A stretch of 64,000 bases of DNA, from assembly GCA_963805925.1 (NCBI GenBank), contig CAWDWB010000003.1, forward strand, positions 124,001 to 188,000. The letters run 5' to 3'. Of the stretch, positions 1 to 7,384 are shown piece by piece. A program made the position numbers and the translations under genes. The stretch is from CAMPKL01 sp963805925 (GTDB taxonomy: Bacteria; Acidobacteriota; Terriglobia; Bryobacterales; UBA6623). The notes beneath the pieces were generated by a model. The model made no database searches, was not told where the DNA came from, and saw only the letters and a list, made by a program, of their open reading frames with translations. Within the stretch, counting starts at the first letter, position 1. Each line of letters begins with the position of its first letter.

Positions 1-2
1 CC

Positions 3-1232
3 GGCAGGGAATGGTACATGGGCATCGGCCTCAAGCGCTGGATCGATATGCCCGCGCGCGGCTGGTACTCCGCCGACGACCACATCCACCTGCGCCGCTC
101 GCCGCGCGACAACCCGGGGATTTTGCGCTGGGTCTCGGCGGAAGACATCCACGTCGGCAACCTGCTGCAAATGGGAGACTTTTGGACTTACGTCTTTTCG
201 CAATACGGCTGGGGCAACGAAGGCCGCTACGGCGAAGGCGAGTACGTGATCGCGTCGGGCCAAGAAGAGCCGCGCACGCCGGAGATCGGCCATACGATCT
301 CGCTCGGCGCCAGCGACTTCGTGCGCTATCGCGACGACTATTACTCGTTCGACAAGCTGTTTGACCGCGTCGATGAGTTGGGCGGCATCAGCGGCTTCGC
401 GCATCAGGCGATGTCGTTCCACGGCTACCGCGGCATGACGCTCAACGTGCTGCGCAACAAAGTGGATTTCCTGGAGCTGATGCAGTTCTGCGTCGCCGGC
501 GGTCCGCTGCACACGGACCACTACTACCGCTTTCTCAACCTCGGTTACCGTTTGGCGGCGCTGGCGGGGTCGGACTTCCCTTGGTGCGGACGCGGCGAGA
601 TCGGCAGCCCGCAACGCATCAGTCAAATCGGCGACGCGCGCTTCTACACCTACGTCGGCGACGACTTCTCTTTCGAGAACTGGTTCAACGCGCTCAAGGC
701 TGGGCGAACGTTTGCGACGACGGGGCCGATTGTGGAGTTCAATATCAACGGCAAGCTGCCCGGAGACACGCTGGACGTCGCTGCCGGAACGACGCTGAAG
801 ATTTCAGCGAAGGCTTACGGGGAGGAGTCGCGTATTCCGCTTAGCGATCTGGAGATCATCGGACACGGCCGCGTGCTGAAGAAAGTGACGGCGAGCGAGG
901 CAGGGCAGAGCGCCAAAGAGCTTTCTATTGAGATGACGTTGCCGGCGGATCACGGCATTTGGCTCGCCGCGCGCACGACGGCAGGCCCGGCGCAGATTGC
1001 GCACACGACGCCGGTCTACGTCACGGTGAACGGCGGAGGTTTCCACGACCCGCAATCGGTTGAGCAGAATCTAGCGCAGTGCGAGAGCGACCTCGCCGAG
1101 ATCGAGCAGGAACTCAACCGGCCCGGCAGCCAACTCGACAGCCAGACGTCACGCCACCGTGCCGAGCTACAACGGCAAATTGCGGAGACGCGGGAAGTGC
1201 TGCAGCGACTGCATCAAACGCTGGCGCGCTGA
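3..1232 (+). CDS. CehA/McbA-type PHP metallohydrolase, 5' truncated
   Basis: The frame is open to the window edge and the residues before the first Met (GREWY) continue the protein, so the true start lies outside. An N-terminal His-rich motif ADDHIHLRR fits the metal-binding HxH of PHP-type phosphoesterases, and the later GFAHQAMSFHG and AGSDFPW segments fit the CehA/McbA family of metal-dependent hydrolases. The middle to C-terminal part (from about GPIVEFNING) looks like a beta-sandwich, and the last 60 residues are a Gln/Glu/Arg-rich coiled coil (from QNLAQCESDL). The substrate cannot be read from sequence. A strong terminator follows 8 bases after the stop. Confidence 0.75.
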   Translation, partial: GREWYMGIGLKRWIDMPARGWYSADDHIHLRRSPRDNPGILRWVSAEDIHVGNLLQMGDFWTYVFSQYGWGNEGRYGEGEYVIASGQEEPRTPEIGHTISLGASDFVRYRDDYYSFDKLFDRVDELGGISGFAHQAMSFHGYRGMTLNVLRNKVDFLELMQFCVAGGPLHTDHYYRFLNLGYRLAALAGSDFPWCGRGEIGSPQRISQIGDARFYTYVGDDFSFENWFNALKAGRTFATTGPIVEFNINGKLPGDTLDVAAGTTLKISAKAYGEESRIPLSDLEIIGHGRVLKKVTASEAGQSAKELSIEMTLPADHGIWLAARTTAGPAQIAHTTPVYVTVNGGGFHDPQSVEQNLAQCESDLAEIEQELNRPGSQLDSQTSRHRAELQRQIAETREVLQRLHQTLAR

Positions 1233-1240
1233 GCGGCGGA

Positions 1241-1264
1241 GGCCGGCGCGCAAACGCGCCGGCC
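1241..1264 (+). terminator. Intrinsic terminator after the CehA-like gene
   Basis: A perfect 10-bp stem (GGCCGGCGCG with CGCGCCGGCC, loop CAAA) is followed by TTTCCTTTA. It starts 8 bases after the stop codon at 1232, so it ends the plus-strand transcript. On the minus strand it has no T run. Confidence 0.85.
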
Positions 1265-1270
1265 TTTCCT

Positions 1271-1732
1271 TTATGCAGCCGGCGGTTGCACGGCGCCGAT
1301 TTGGCTGAGCAACGACAACTGGTCGATGTGTAGCCAGGTTTCGACGATGAGTCCGTCTGCCATGCGATACAGCACCATGCCGTCGAAGTTCACTCGCTTG
1401 CCGGTGGGCTCGACGCCGGCAAAGGCGCCGGTGTGCAGGCAGGAAATTCTCCAGCGGGCCGACACGAAGTTCTCGTCAGCGACCAGTGCATCCACCGCGA
1501 ACTCCATGTTGCTGAAGGAGTCTCGGAAGACGCGGAAGAACATCTTGTAGCTCTCGTGATCCGTGATGGTGATTCCTGGGAATCCATGGCATACGATGTC
1601 GCCGCCTACGGTGTCGTCAATGACGGCGACGTCCTCGATGTTGTGCGAATGCGTGCCCGCCAGAAAGCGCTCGACCGTGTCGCGGTTGCGAGCGATGAGG
1701 GCGTCTTTTTCGACTGCTTGATCTACGTACAT
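1271..1732 (-). CDS. SnoaL-like / ester cyclase-type protein
   Basis: The 153-residue product has the NTF2-like alpha+beta layout of SnoaL-type polyketide cyclases: an N-terminal helix (VERFLAGTHSHNIEDVAVI), a central MFFRVFRDSFSNMEFAVDALVADENFVSARW segment read in family order, and a C-terminal VETWLHIDQLSLLSQIG end. The members are small single-domain enzymes or binding proteins and the substrate cannot be inferred. AGGAGA lies 8 bases before the ATG. The gene is divergent from the TetR gene at 1848, with an operator-like palindrome between its promoter and its start, so it is probably the target of that repressor. Confidence 0.75.
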   Translation of the reverse strand: MYVDQAVEKDALIARNRDTVERFLAGTHSHNIEDVAVIDDTVGGDIVCHGFPGITITDHESYKMFFRVFRDSFSNMEFAVDALVADENFVSARWRISCLHTGAFAGVEPTGKRVNFDGMVLYRMADGLIVETWLHIDQLSLLSQIGAVQPPAA

Positions 1733-1759
1733 TTCAGGTCTCTCCTCTTTGATTTGTAC

Positions 1760-1787
1760 TTTAAATGAACACTACCGTTCACTTAAA
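1760..1787. promoter_or_regulatory. Operator-like palindrome (candidate TetR site)
   Basis: TTTAA-a-TGAAC, six bases, GTTCA-c-TTAAA form an interrupted palindrome with ten paired positions and one mismatch pair. It covers the expected transcription start of the minus-strand SnoaL-like gene, just downstream of that gene's -10 box. Its place between a TetR gene and a divergent small enzyme gene is typical of a TetR operator. That the neighbouring TetR binds it is inference. Confidence 0.6.
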
Positions 1788-1789
1788 TT

Positions 1790-1819
1790 AAGATACCCGC
1801 AGGCTCGCCAGCTTGTCAA
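1790..1819 (-). promoter_or_regulatory. Promoter of the SnoaL-like gene
   Basis: Read on the minus strand: TTGACA (1819-1814), an 18-base spacer, TATCTT (1795-1790). The predicted start falls inside the palindrome at 1760-1787. The -35 box shares five bases with the -35 box of the divergent TetR promoter. Confidence 0.6.
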
Positions 1820-1841
1820 TACTTAACTGAACAGCTATGAT
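1813..1841 (+). promoter_or_regulatory. Promoter of the TetR gene, probably leaderless
   Basis: TTGTCA (1813-1818), a 17-base spacer and TATGAT (1836-1841). The ATG of the regulator begins at 1848, only six bases after the -10 box, so the mRNA would start at or next to the start codon. The -35 box overlaps the one on the other strand, so RNA polymerase cannot sit on both at once. Confidence 0.5.
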
Positions 1842-1847
1842 CACTCA

Positions 1848-2435
1848 ATGTCGGAGAAGCGCCGATACCGCATGCGCGAGCGTGCAAAGACGCAAGACGA
1901 AACGCGCTCGCGCATCGTCGAAGCAGCGATGCACTTGCATGAAGAAGTCGGACCGAGGGCGACGACGATCAGCGGCGTCGCCGAGCGGGCCGGAGTACAG
2001 CGCCTGACGGTGTACCGGCATTTCCCGGACGAGACGACGCTGTTTCAGGCCTGCACCGCGCACTGGCTCACGCTCCATCCCCCGCCCGATGAGAGGCTCT
2101 GGCAGGCGATCGCCGATAGCGGAAAACGCATCCGCACAGCGCTGGCGGCATTCTACGACTACTACCAGGCGACGGAGCGGATGTGGGCCGCTTCGCATCG
2201 AGACGTCGCGGACGTCCCGGCGCTGCAAGGTCCCATGGCCGAGTTCGAATCGTTCGTGGACGGCGTCGGCGACGATTTAGTACAGCGCGTCAAAGGCGGA
2301 GCGAAGCAGCAGCGGATGATTGCCGCAACGATCCGGCACGGGTTGGAGTTCACCACCTGGGCCGATCTCGAAAAGCGCGGGCTCGACAATGCCGAAAAAG
2401 TCGCGCTCGTCGAGTTCTGGCTCAAAAAGAGCTAA
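1848..2435 (+). CDS. TetR/AcrR family transcriptional regulator
   Basis: The product has 195 residues, the usual TetR length. The N-terminal DNA-binding domain covers about residues 12-62: RSRIVEAAMHLHEEVG, then the helix-turn-helix ISGVAERAGVQRLTVYRHF, the typical TetR signature. The C-terminal ligand domain is not recognisable. No Shine-Dalgarno sequence precedes the ATG, which agrees with the leaderless promoter. Its 3' end overlaps that of the convergent transporter gene by four bases. Confidence 0.9.
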   Translation: MSEKRRYRMRERAKTQDETRSRIVEAAMHLHEEVGPRATTISGVAERAGVQRLTVYRHFPDETTLFQACTAHWLTLHPPPDERLWQAIADSGKRIRTALAAFYDYYQATERMWAASHRDVADVPALQGPMAEFESFVDGVGDDLVQRVKGGAKQQRMIAATIRHGLEFTTWADLEKRGLDNAEKVALVEFWLKKS

Positions 2436-3646
2436 GAACTGCCGCCAAGGTAGAGGAACAAGGCAACGGCAGCGACAAGCACGGCGTTGAGCGACCAATG
2501 CGTGGTGGATTCCTTGCCGATCCACTGGGCGCGCGAGTTGAGGAGGATTAACGACGCCGCGACAAACGGCAAGAAGTACGCGCCGAAGATGCCGTAAGCC
2601 AGTTGTACCTGGCGAACCGGGCTGGTCAGAAAGACCAGCGGCAAGAAGGCGAGCGCCAGCAGATAGAGGCGGTAGGGCTTGGTACTGGTGATGCCCTCCG
2701 TGGGCACTTTCTCGCCGCGCGTGAGATGCCAGAAGTCAGCGAATAGATAAGGGATGCCCTGCCAGACGCCGAGCACGCTGGAGAACACCGCGGCCCAGAA
2801 GCCGGCGAGGAAGATCCATTTGCCGGCCGGGCCCATGACTTGCGTCAGCTTGTCGGCCATCTCGATGGCTAGGGCGTTGCCGGCGTTTTCGAGCGTGAGT
2901 TGCGAACCGATGATAATGACGGCGATGCCGAAGATTCCGGTGAGGCCGTTGCCGAGCGCGAGGTCGATGCGGCAGCTGGCCAGGTCGGCGGGGCTATTAC
3001 GGCCTTGCTCGCGTATCCAATAGCCGTAGGAGAGCAACGAGACGGTGCCGCCGACGCCGCCGATGACGGCGATAACCCAGGTAGAACCGCTAGCGGGCAT
3101 GGAGGGGATAAAGCCCATCGCCACGGCGCCCCAGTCCGGACCAGAGGCGACGGCCGTCGCGACAACGGTGACGAACATCAAGCCGACCAGCACCGCCATG
3201 ACGCGCTCAAACGCCGCGAAGCTTCCGCGCCAAACGAGCACCAGCCCGATCATCGAGTGGATGACGCCCCAGATGAGGCGCGATTGGTCGAGATCGCCGA
3301 TGGGGAACAGGGCCGCGCCGGCCACGCCGCAAGCGCTGACCAGCGCAGCGCCGACGACAAGGCTCCACAGCGCCAGGTAGACGAAGAAAAGCCAGCGCAT
3401 GCCGGCACCGAGGCGGTTATTCCACCCTTCGAGCAGAGTGGTTCCGGTGGCGAGCTGCCAGCGCGTGAGTCCTTCGCAGAGGACCCACTTGAGAAAGGCG
3501 CCTACGACGACGGCCCAGATGACGGCCAGGCCGGCTTCGGACCCGGCCAGCGTGGAGGTCAGCAGGTCTCCCGCACCGACTCCGGTGGCGGCGAGCAAAA
3601 TGCCGGGGGCGAACAAGGCCCATTTGGATCTCGGGCGTGGAGGCAA
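2432..3646 (-). CDS. Nramp-related membrane transporter with altered metal site
   Basis: A 404-residue polytopic protein with about 11 hydrophobic segments. APGILLAATGVGAGDLLTS at the first helix and the length match the Nramp superfamily (proton/divalent metal symporters). The canonical DPGN of helix 1 is replaced by GAGD, and the MPH motif of helix 6 is not seen (GIFGIAVIIIGSQLTL stands there). It is therefore unlikely to be a classical Mn/Fe importer; Nramp relatives with other substrates exist. It is convergent with the TetR gene. Confidence 0.75.
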   Translation of the reverse strand: MPPRPRSKWALFAPGILLAATGVGAGDLLTSTLAGSEAGLAVIWAVVVGAFLKWVLCEGLTRWQLATGTTLLEGWNNRLGAGMRWLFFVYLALWSLVVGAALVSACGVAGAALFPIGDLDQSRLIWGVIHSMIGLVLVWRGSFAAFERVMAVLVGLMFVTVVATAVASGPDWGAVAMGFIPSMPASGSTWVIAVIGGVGGTVSLLSYGYWIREQGRNSPADLASCRIDLALGNGLTGIFGIAVIIIGSQLTLENAGNALAIEMADKLTQVMGPAGKWIFLAGFWAAVFSSVLGVWQGIPYLFADFWHLTRGEKVPTEGITSTKPYRLYLLALAFLPLVFLTSPVRQVQLAYGIFGAYFLPFVAASLILLNSRAQWIGKESTTHWSLNAVLVAAVALFLYLGGSS

Positions 3647-3652
3647 ACTAGA

Positions 3653-3957
3653 CTACTCTAGCGCCGTTGGGCGCCTGCGCGCGGCGCCGGCGGCGTCTAC
3701 TGGCCCATATTTGATGTCGTGCGAGGTCATGGTATGACGGCCGAAGATGCGAACGCTGGTGGTGAACTCGGAAGCGGTTTGCAGCCACATGCCGTCCACG
3801 TTGCCGTAGGTGAAGATCACGTGCGGGTCTTTCAACCACCAGGAAGGACTCTTGGCGGGATCGGCTTCCGTTCGCCGTACGAGAAAGGTCTTCGCCTTTG
3901 AGGCGCGGGCGCTTGAGGTGATTGGGCTGTGAGGCGCTAGCTGCCGCCGACTCAGCG
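3653..3957 (-). pseudogene. C-terminal fragment of a LolA-like exported protein
   Basis: The last ~95 codons of an open frame read like the C-terminal end of the LolA-like exported proteins found elsewhere in the window: WWLKDPHVIFTYGNVDGMW, then a Ser/Thr-rich strand and IFGRHTMTSHDIKYGPVD. No start codon or signal peptide fits, because the upstream DNA encodes the membrane protein at 3958-4613 in another frame. The simplest reading is a gene that lost its 5' part. The similarity is by pattern and not by alignment. Confidence 0.45.
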
Positions 3958-4613
3958 TCAGTTGTGGGCGATCTTGCGGCTGAATATTCCGACAAGATAG
4001 AGCGTAAGCGCGATTTGAACGGCAATCACCGTGACGATGATCGTGGGACGGCCAGCGAGAAGTTCTTCGGGACCGGGGATCGCTGCGGAGAACATCGATA
4101 AATTGGCCAGGTTGAAGAGGACGATGACGATCAGCAGGCCTCGGCCGCCTCGGTAAATCCTCCAGCAGAAGACGCCGTAGATGACTTCGACGACGAACGC
4201 GACTAGCGGCGCGGCGGAGTAGAGGCCGAGTCCCCACTTGGGCTCGCTGATGCCGGGGGCGAGGGCGATGTCGGGCGCGTGCGTAAGCAAATCAAGTATC
4301 AAGTGCGAGAGAATGCCCAGGCCGACGGCGATGCCGACTTTTGAGCGGTGCAGCCCTTTCGCGATGAAGAGCCAGGCCGCGAGCGCGAGCAGCAGCCCGG
4401 AAGTGACGGAGTGCGAGTAGGGCATGTGGGCAGGTGAATTTCACTGACGGTGTGGACGGCTGGTTCCGTCGTGGTTTGCTCGATGCCCAGGTAATTGAAG
4501 GCGACCCAAAGGATTTCCATGAGTTGCACGGAGAGCAACAGCCACAGCAAGGGAGCTTGCGGGTACTTGCGTTTGATCAGCAGGGCCGTCGCCGCATGGT
4601 CGATGGCGAACAT
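3958..4613 (-). pseudogene. YdjM-like inner membrane protein, one frameshift
   Basis: Two overlapping frames make one protein. The first (from 4613) begins MFAIDHAATALLIKRKYP, has a hydrophobic helix (WLLLSVQLMEILWVAFNYLG) and reaches VHTVSEIHL. The second continues HMPYSHSVTSGLLLALAAW through a helix with the ILSHLILDLLTH motif and three more helices to the stop. Inserting one base near 4425-4432 (CTG-CCC to CTG-GCC) joins them as SEIHLAHMPYSHS. The DH and SHxxxD motifs fit the YdjM/metal-dependent membrane hydrolase superfamily. It may be intact in the organism if the shift is a sequencing error. Confidence 0.65.
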
Positions 4614-4764
4614 GGTCGCCCATCATTGTAAGGGGTGGCTCAGAGCATGCCAGCCGAAGCCGCGATCCGAGGCTGAAAGAGCCAGGGACTTGCGCATGGA
4701 GAGTTGGCTCAGCAGGTGCGCATTGCCGCGGGGGGTTTGGCGGGCCGTGTCAGGGGCAAGAAAA

Positions 4765-4784
4765 CCAGGGGCTTACGCCCCTGG
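4765..4784. repeat. REP-like hairpin, copy 1
   Basis: Perfect 8-bp stem CCAGGGGC / GCCCCTGG with loop TTAC. It lies between two minus-strand broken genes and resembles the hairpins at 5854 and 21937. It may act as a terminator or mRNA stabiliser, but no T run follows. Confidence 0.5.
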
Positions 4785-4830
4785 CTCGGGTTCTGTGTGG
4801 GGTTGATATGTGGGCGCTATTGGGAATCGG

Positions 4831-5308
4831 TTAGTTGATGAAGCGGCTGCTGGGAGCAGTCGCAGCTTTCAACCGGGGCGTCGGGGAAGAAGGCTTCGTC
4901 CCGATGCTTTCGTGCTGTTTCATGATTTGGTCGATGACCAGGCCTCCGGCGCTGCCGATGAGGGCTCCGATCAGGACTCCGTTTTGCGATTTGGTCATGC
5001 CGCCGATCGCAGCGCCGGCTCCAGCGCCCGCGCCAATAGCTTGCATGGTGCGGGTCATCGAGTGATGGGGTTGTCCGTCGGCGCCTATGACGTGTTGGTC
5101 AGGTCCGAGCGATTCGTTGAGGTTCAGGTTGCGAACCAGTTCGTTGAAAGGTGTTAGCCGACTGGAGCATTTCGCCCAGCATCTGCGGCGTGATTTGGTT
5201 CGCCGCCGGCGCCGGGGCCGGCGGAGGAGTGAGCACAGGGGTCTGTGCGACGGCAAAGCCGCTGGTGAGTAGCAGGACGCACAGGGCGCGTCCGAAGAGT
5301 TCTTTCAT
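4831..5308 (-). pseudogene. Exported glycine-zipper protein, one frameshift
   Basis: The first frame (from 5308) gives a clear signal peptide, MKELFGRALCVLLLTSGFAVAQ, with a Pro/Ala-rich linker and ITPQMLGEMLQS. The second frame continues LTPFNELVRNLNLNESLGPD and a glycine-zipper pair (AIGAGAGAGAAIGGM, then GVLIGALIGSAGGLVIDQI). The shift lies between 5140 and 5172. Gly-zipper segments are membrane-associating and the protein is probably periplasmic or outer-membrane attached; no function is known. It lies next to another frameshifted gene. Confidence 0.6.
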
Positions 5309-5336
5309 TTTGATTTAAGAATCTCCCGGTGGTTTG

Positions 5337-5840
5337 ATGGGTTTGAGAGAGATCCGGTTGCAGGAGATCTGGGGAAGTGATTGGCTAGATGGATGGAACG
5401 CTGTCGAGGCCTTAGGTAGCGCTGCTACTCTAGCGGAGTTCCTCAGTGTTCCGCGCAATGCGAGGATAATGCTCGACATGCCCGACGAGCCAAATGATTC
5501 CGAAGACGCGACGATGATCGTACTGGATAATGGCGGGTCGGCGGAATACGCCGCGTTCTTTGAGGATGACGGAGAAACGGGATACTTGTATGTGTCTGAT
5601 CTACGCGAACGCGAAATTATTCAACACGTGCAGGTGTATGTCAAAGCACGCGAATTGGACGTAAAAGAGAACGACGTGAGCGTGATCTGGTCTCGCGACG
5701 GAACTAAATGCGGGGTTCTCATCTGGGGAGGCATGCGGGGGATTATCGATGTCGCCAACAACATAGAGGGGCGCGTCTTAGTCGAAGATCGTACAACCCC
5801 TCCCATTGATGATCGAGACTGGTTGGACGGATTCCATTGA
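5337..5840 (+). CDS. DUF2251-like protein of unknown function
   Basis: A soluble protein of 167 residues. The central part, FFEDDGETGYLYVSDL followed by HVQVYVKARELD and VIWSRDGTKCGVLIWG, resembles the DUF2251 family, whose members carry the same EDxGETGY-W/D-VWSxDGxKCxLLI order. I match it from memory of the family pattern. The ATG at 5337 is chosen over the TTG three bases upstream. No role is known. It is not in an operon. Confidence 0.5.
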   Translation: MGLREIRLQEIWGSDWLDGWNAVEALGSAATLAEFLSVPRNARIMLDMPDEPNDSEDATMIVLDNGGSAEYAAFFEDDGETGYLYVSDLREREIIQHVQVYVKARELDVKENDVSVIWSRDGTKCGVLIWGGMRGIIDVANNIEGRVLVEDRTTPPIDDRDWLDGFH

Positions 5841-5853
5841 CACGCGCAAGTCA

Positions 5854-5880
5854 CCCCGGGCTCGCGCCCGGGGCTATTGG
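5854..5880. repeat. REP-like hairpin, copy 2
   Basis: Perfect 8-bp stem CCCCGGGC / GCCCGGGG, loop TCGC, followed by CTATTGG. The same stem type, TCNC loop and CTATTGG tail occur at 21937-21961. It sits 13 bases after a plus-strand stop codon and could end that transcript. Confidence 0.55.
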
Positions 5881-5951
5881 TTGCTCCGCTCCGTTGGCGC
5901 TGAAAAGGCGTGCGGGATCGCGGCGGCTGTGTGGGATGGCGGAAGTGTTGA

Positions 5952-5982
5952 GGGGTGACAGTCAACGGATGACAGTCACCCG
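5952..5982 (+). repeat. Dispersed GTGACAGTCA repeat, copy 1
   Basis: GGGGTGACAGTCAACGGA followed by TGACAGTCACCCG. The reverse complement of 43904-43935 is nearly identical (one inserted base and two changes). The nearby bases 5999-6022 carry a further inverted GTGGACAGTC / GACTGTCCAC pair. No coding potential. See the copies at 6841 and 43904. Confidence 0.6.
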
Positions 5983-6029
5983 CGGGCCGCTGAGCGTGGA
6001 CAGTCGGGATGACTGTCCACGCCGGGAAG

Positions 6030-6785
6030 TTACCTTTTCATCCAGCCGAGGGTTTTGTCGGTGTCGCCGCCTGGCTTGTATTCGGCGCCGAGGGGTTGGG
6101 GCCAGCCGAGTTTGTCGATGGCGGAGAAGATGTACTTGTAGTCGATTTCACCGTGATCGGGCGCGCCGCGGTCGGGCACGGAAGCGAATTGGATGTGACC
6201 GACGATGTCCTTGAGCGCGGCGAGACGGGTGGTGATGTCGCCTTCGGTGCGGCCCACGTGATAGCAGTCGAACATGAGCTTGAGGTTGTCGCGTCCGGCG
6301 GCTTCGATGATTTGCTTCGCCTGGTCAGTATTGCCGAGGAAGTAGCCGGGCGCGTCGTTGCGGTTGAGCGGCTCGATGAGGATGATCATGCCGAGCGGCG
6401 CGGCGGCGTCGCAGGCGTAGCGCAGGTTGGCGAGAAACGCATCGTGGGCCTCGGCGCCGGAAGCCTTGCCGGCCATGACGTGGACGCCGCCGGCTCCGAT
6501 GGCCCGCGCGTACTCCAAGGCTTGGTCGATTGCGGCACGGGCGTCGATCTCGCGGCCCGGCAGTGCGGAGAGGCCATTCTCTCCGGCGGCGGTGTCGCCG
6601 CGGCTCGTGTTGAGGCCGATCATCTTGAGACCCGTCTCATCGAGCGCAGACTTCACATCGGCGGCGGGCACGGCGTAGGGCCAATGACACTCGACGGCGT
6701 CGAAGCCCGCGGCTTTCGCTGCGCGGATCGCCTCCGGAAGAGGCCGATCGGCCCAAAGGAATCCTAGATTGGCTGAGAACTTCAT
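6030..6785 (-). CDS. hyi: Hydroxypyruvate isomerase family protein
   Basis: A 251-residue TIM-barrel protein of the xylose isomerase-like fold. MKFSANLGFLWADRPLPEAI at the start and the metal/acid residues in ILIEPLNRND, LMFDCYHVGRTEGD, GHIQFASVPDRGAPDHGEID and GAEYKPGGDT are in the order seen in Hyi (hydroxypyruvate to tartronate semialdehyde, glyoxylate metabolism). Hyi-like relatives with other keto-sugar or inositol substrates look the same, so the exact reaction is uncertain. It is monocistronic; no glyoxylate carboligase or tartronate semialdehyde reductase gene is nearby. Confidence 0.8.
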   Translation of the reverse strand: MKFSANLGFLWADRPLPEAIRAAKAAGFDAVECHWPYAVPAADVKSALDETGLKMIGLNTSRGDTAAGENGLSALPGREIDARAAIDQALEYARAIGAGGVHVMAGKASGAEAHDAFLANLRYACDAAAPLGMIILIEPLNRNDAPGYFLGNTDQAKQIIEAAGRDNLKLMFDCYHVGRTEGDITTRLAALKDIVGHIQFASVPDRGAPDHGEIDYKYIFSAIDKLGWPQPLGAEYKPGGDTDKTLGWMKR

Positions 6786-6840
6786 ACGTCAAAGCATGAT
6801 CGCATACGGGGATAGCGCCGTCGCAACGAGTTCGCAGTGT

Positions 6841-6857
6841 GGGGTGACAGTCACCTG
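6841..6857 (+). repeat. Dispersed GTGACAGTCA repeat, short copy
   Basis: GGGGTGACAGTCACCTG. It equals the ends of the copies at 5952 and 43904 with the middle removed. It contains the palindrome GGTGACAGTCACC with one central mismatch. Confidence 0.45.
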
Positions 6858-6920
6858 CGAGCGTCAGCAGAAGAGGCGAGGGTGTGGGGCGGCAGGCGCC
6901 CATGCCTGCCGCCTGGCAAT

Positions 6921-7208
6921 TTATGCCGCGCGCGAATCCGGAGGAAACGTGAGCCCCAACCCTGTCGGCTTGGACGGCTCATCGCCCTTGGTCAATTTGC
7001 GGGCCTGCTCTTGGAAGAACGTGACGGCGCGATCCAACACCGGGACCTCTTTGTCGAGATCGGCGTAGCCGAGTTCCGTCATCGATTCGTAATAAGCTTT
7101 GCGAGCCGCTTCGTGAGCCTTTTTCCAGGACTCCTTTTCGGCCCATTGATAGTGGAGCCTATCGGCTTCAACGTTCAGCCGAGCCAACTCCTTCTTCGAG
7201 ATATTCAT
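6921..7208 (-). CDS. Small charged helical protein, unknown
   Basis: A 95-residue soluble protein beginning MNISKKELARLNVEADRLHY. It is rich in Lys, Glu and Ala, is predicted to be almost all helix (WAEKESWKKAHEAARKAYYE, then VLDRAVTFFQEQARKL), and has no cysteine and no signal. The Met at 7208 is preferred over an upstream alternative because the extra residues are Arg-rich and unlike the rest. I recognise no family. It is divergent from the GNAT gene. Confidence 0.5.
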   Translation of the reverse strand: MNISKKELARLNVEADRLHYQWAEKESWKKAHEAARKAYYESMTELGYADLDKEVPVLDRAVTFFQEQARKLTKGDEPSKPTGLGLTFPPDSRAA

Positions 7209-7281
7209 GGCGTTGTGCCGCCTCCCCCGTTCTAACAATGCCCCGCCCTGGCCCCCGCCAAGGCTCGCATCTACAGGATTG

Positions 7282-7300
7282 GACGGCGCCCTGCCGTCCA
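7282..7300. repeat. Short hairpin in a divergent intergenic region
   Basis: GGACGGC / GCCGTCC with a five-base loop. It lies between two divergent genes, so it is not placed to end either one. It has no T run. Its role is unclear. Confidence 0.3.
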
Positions 7301-7384
7301 GAGTTGCAGAGATCCGTCAACCCGCCAAAAGCTGAGTCGAAGGGCCCAAAAACGGCGCCGAACGGCGTGGGAATCGACTAGAGT

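Noticed and set aside
7282..7300. Terminator between the 6921 and 7385 genes
   Set aside because: Both genes start here and run away from the hairpin, so it cannot end either one; it is listed only as a hairpin.
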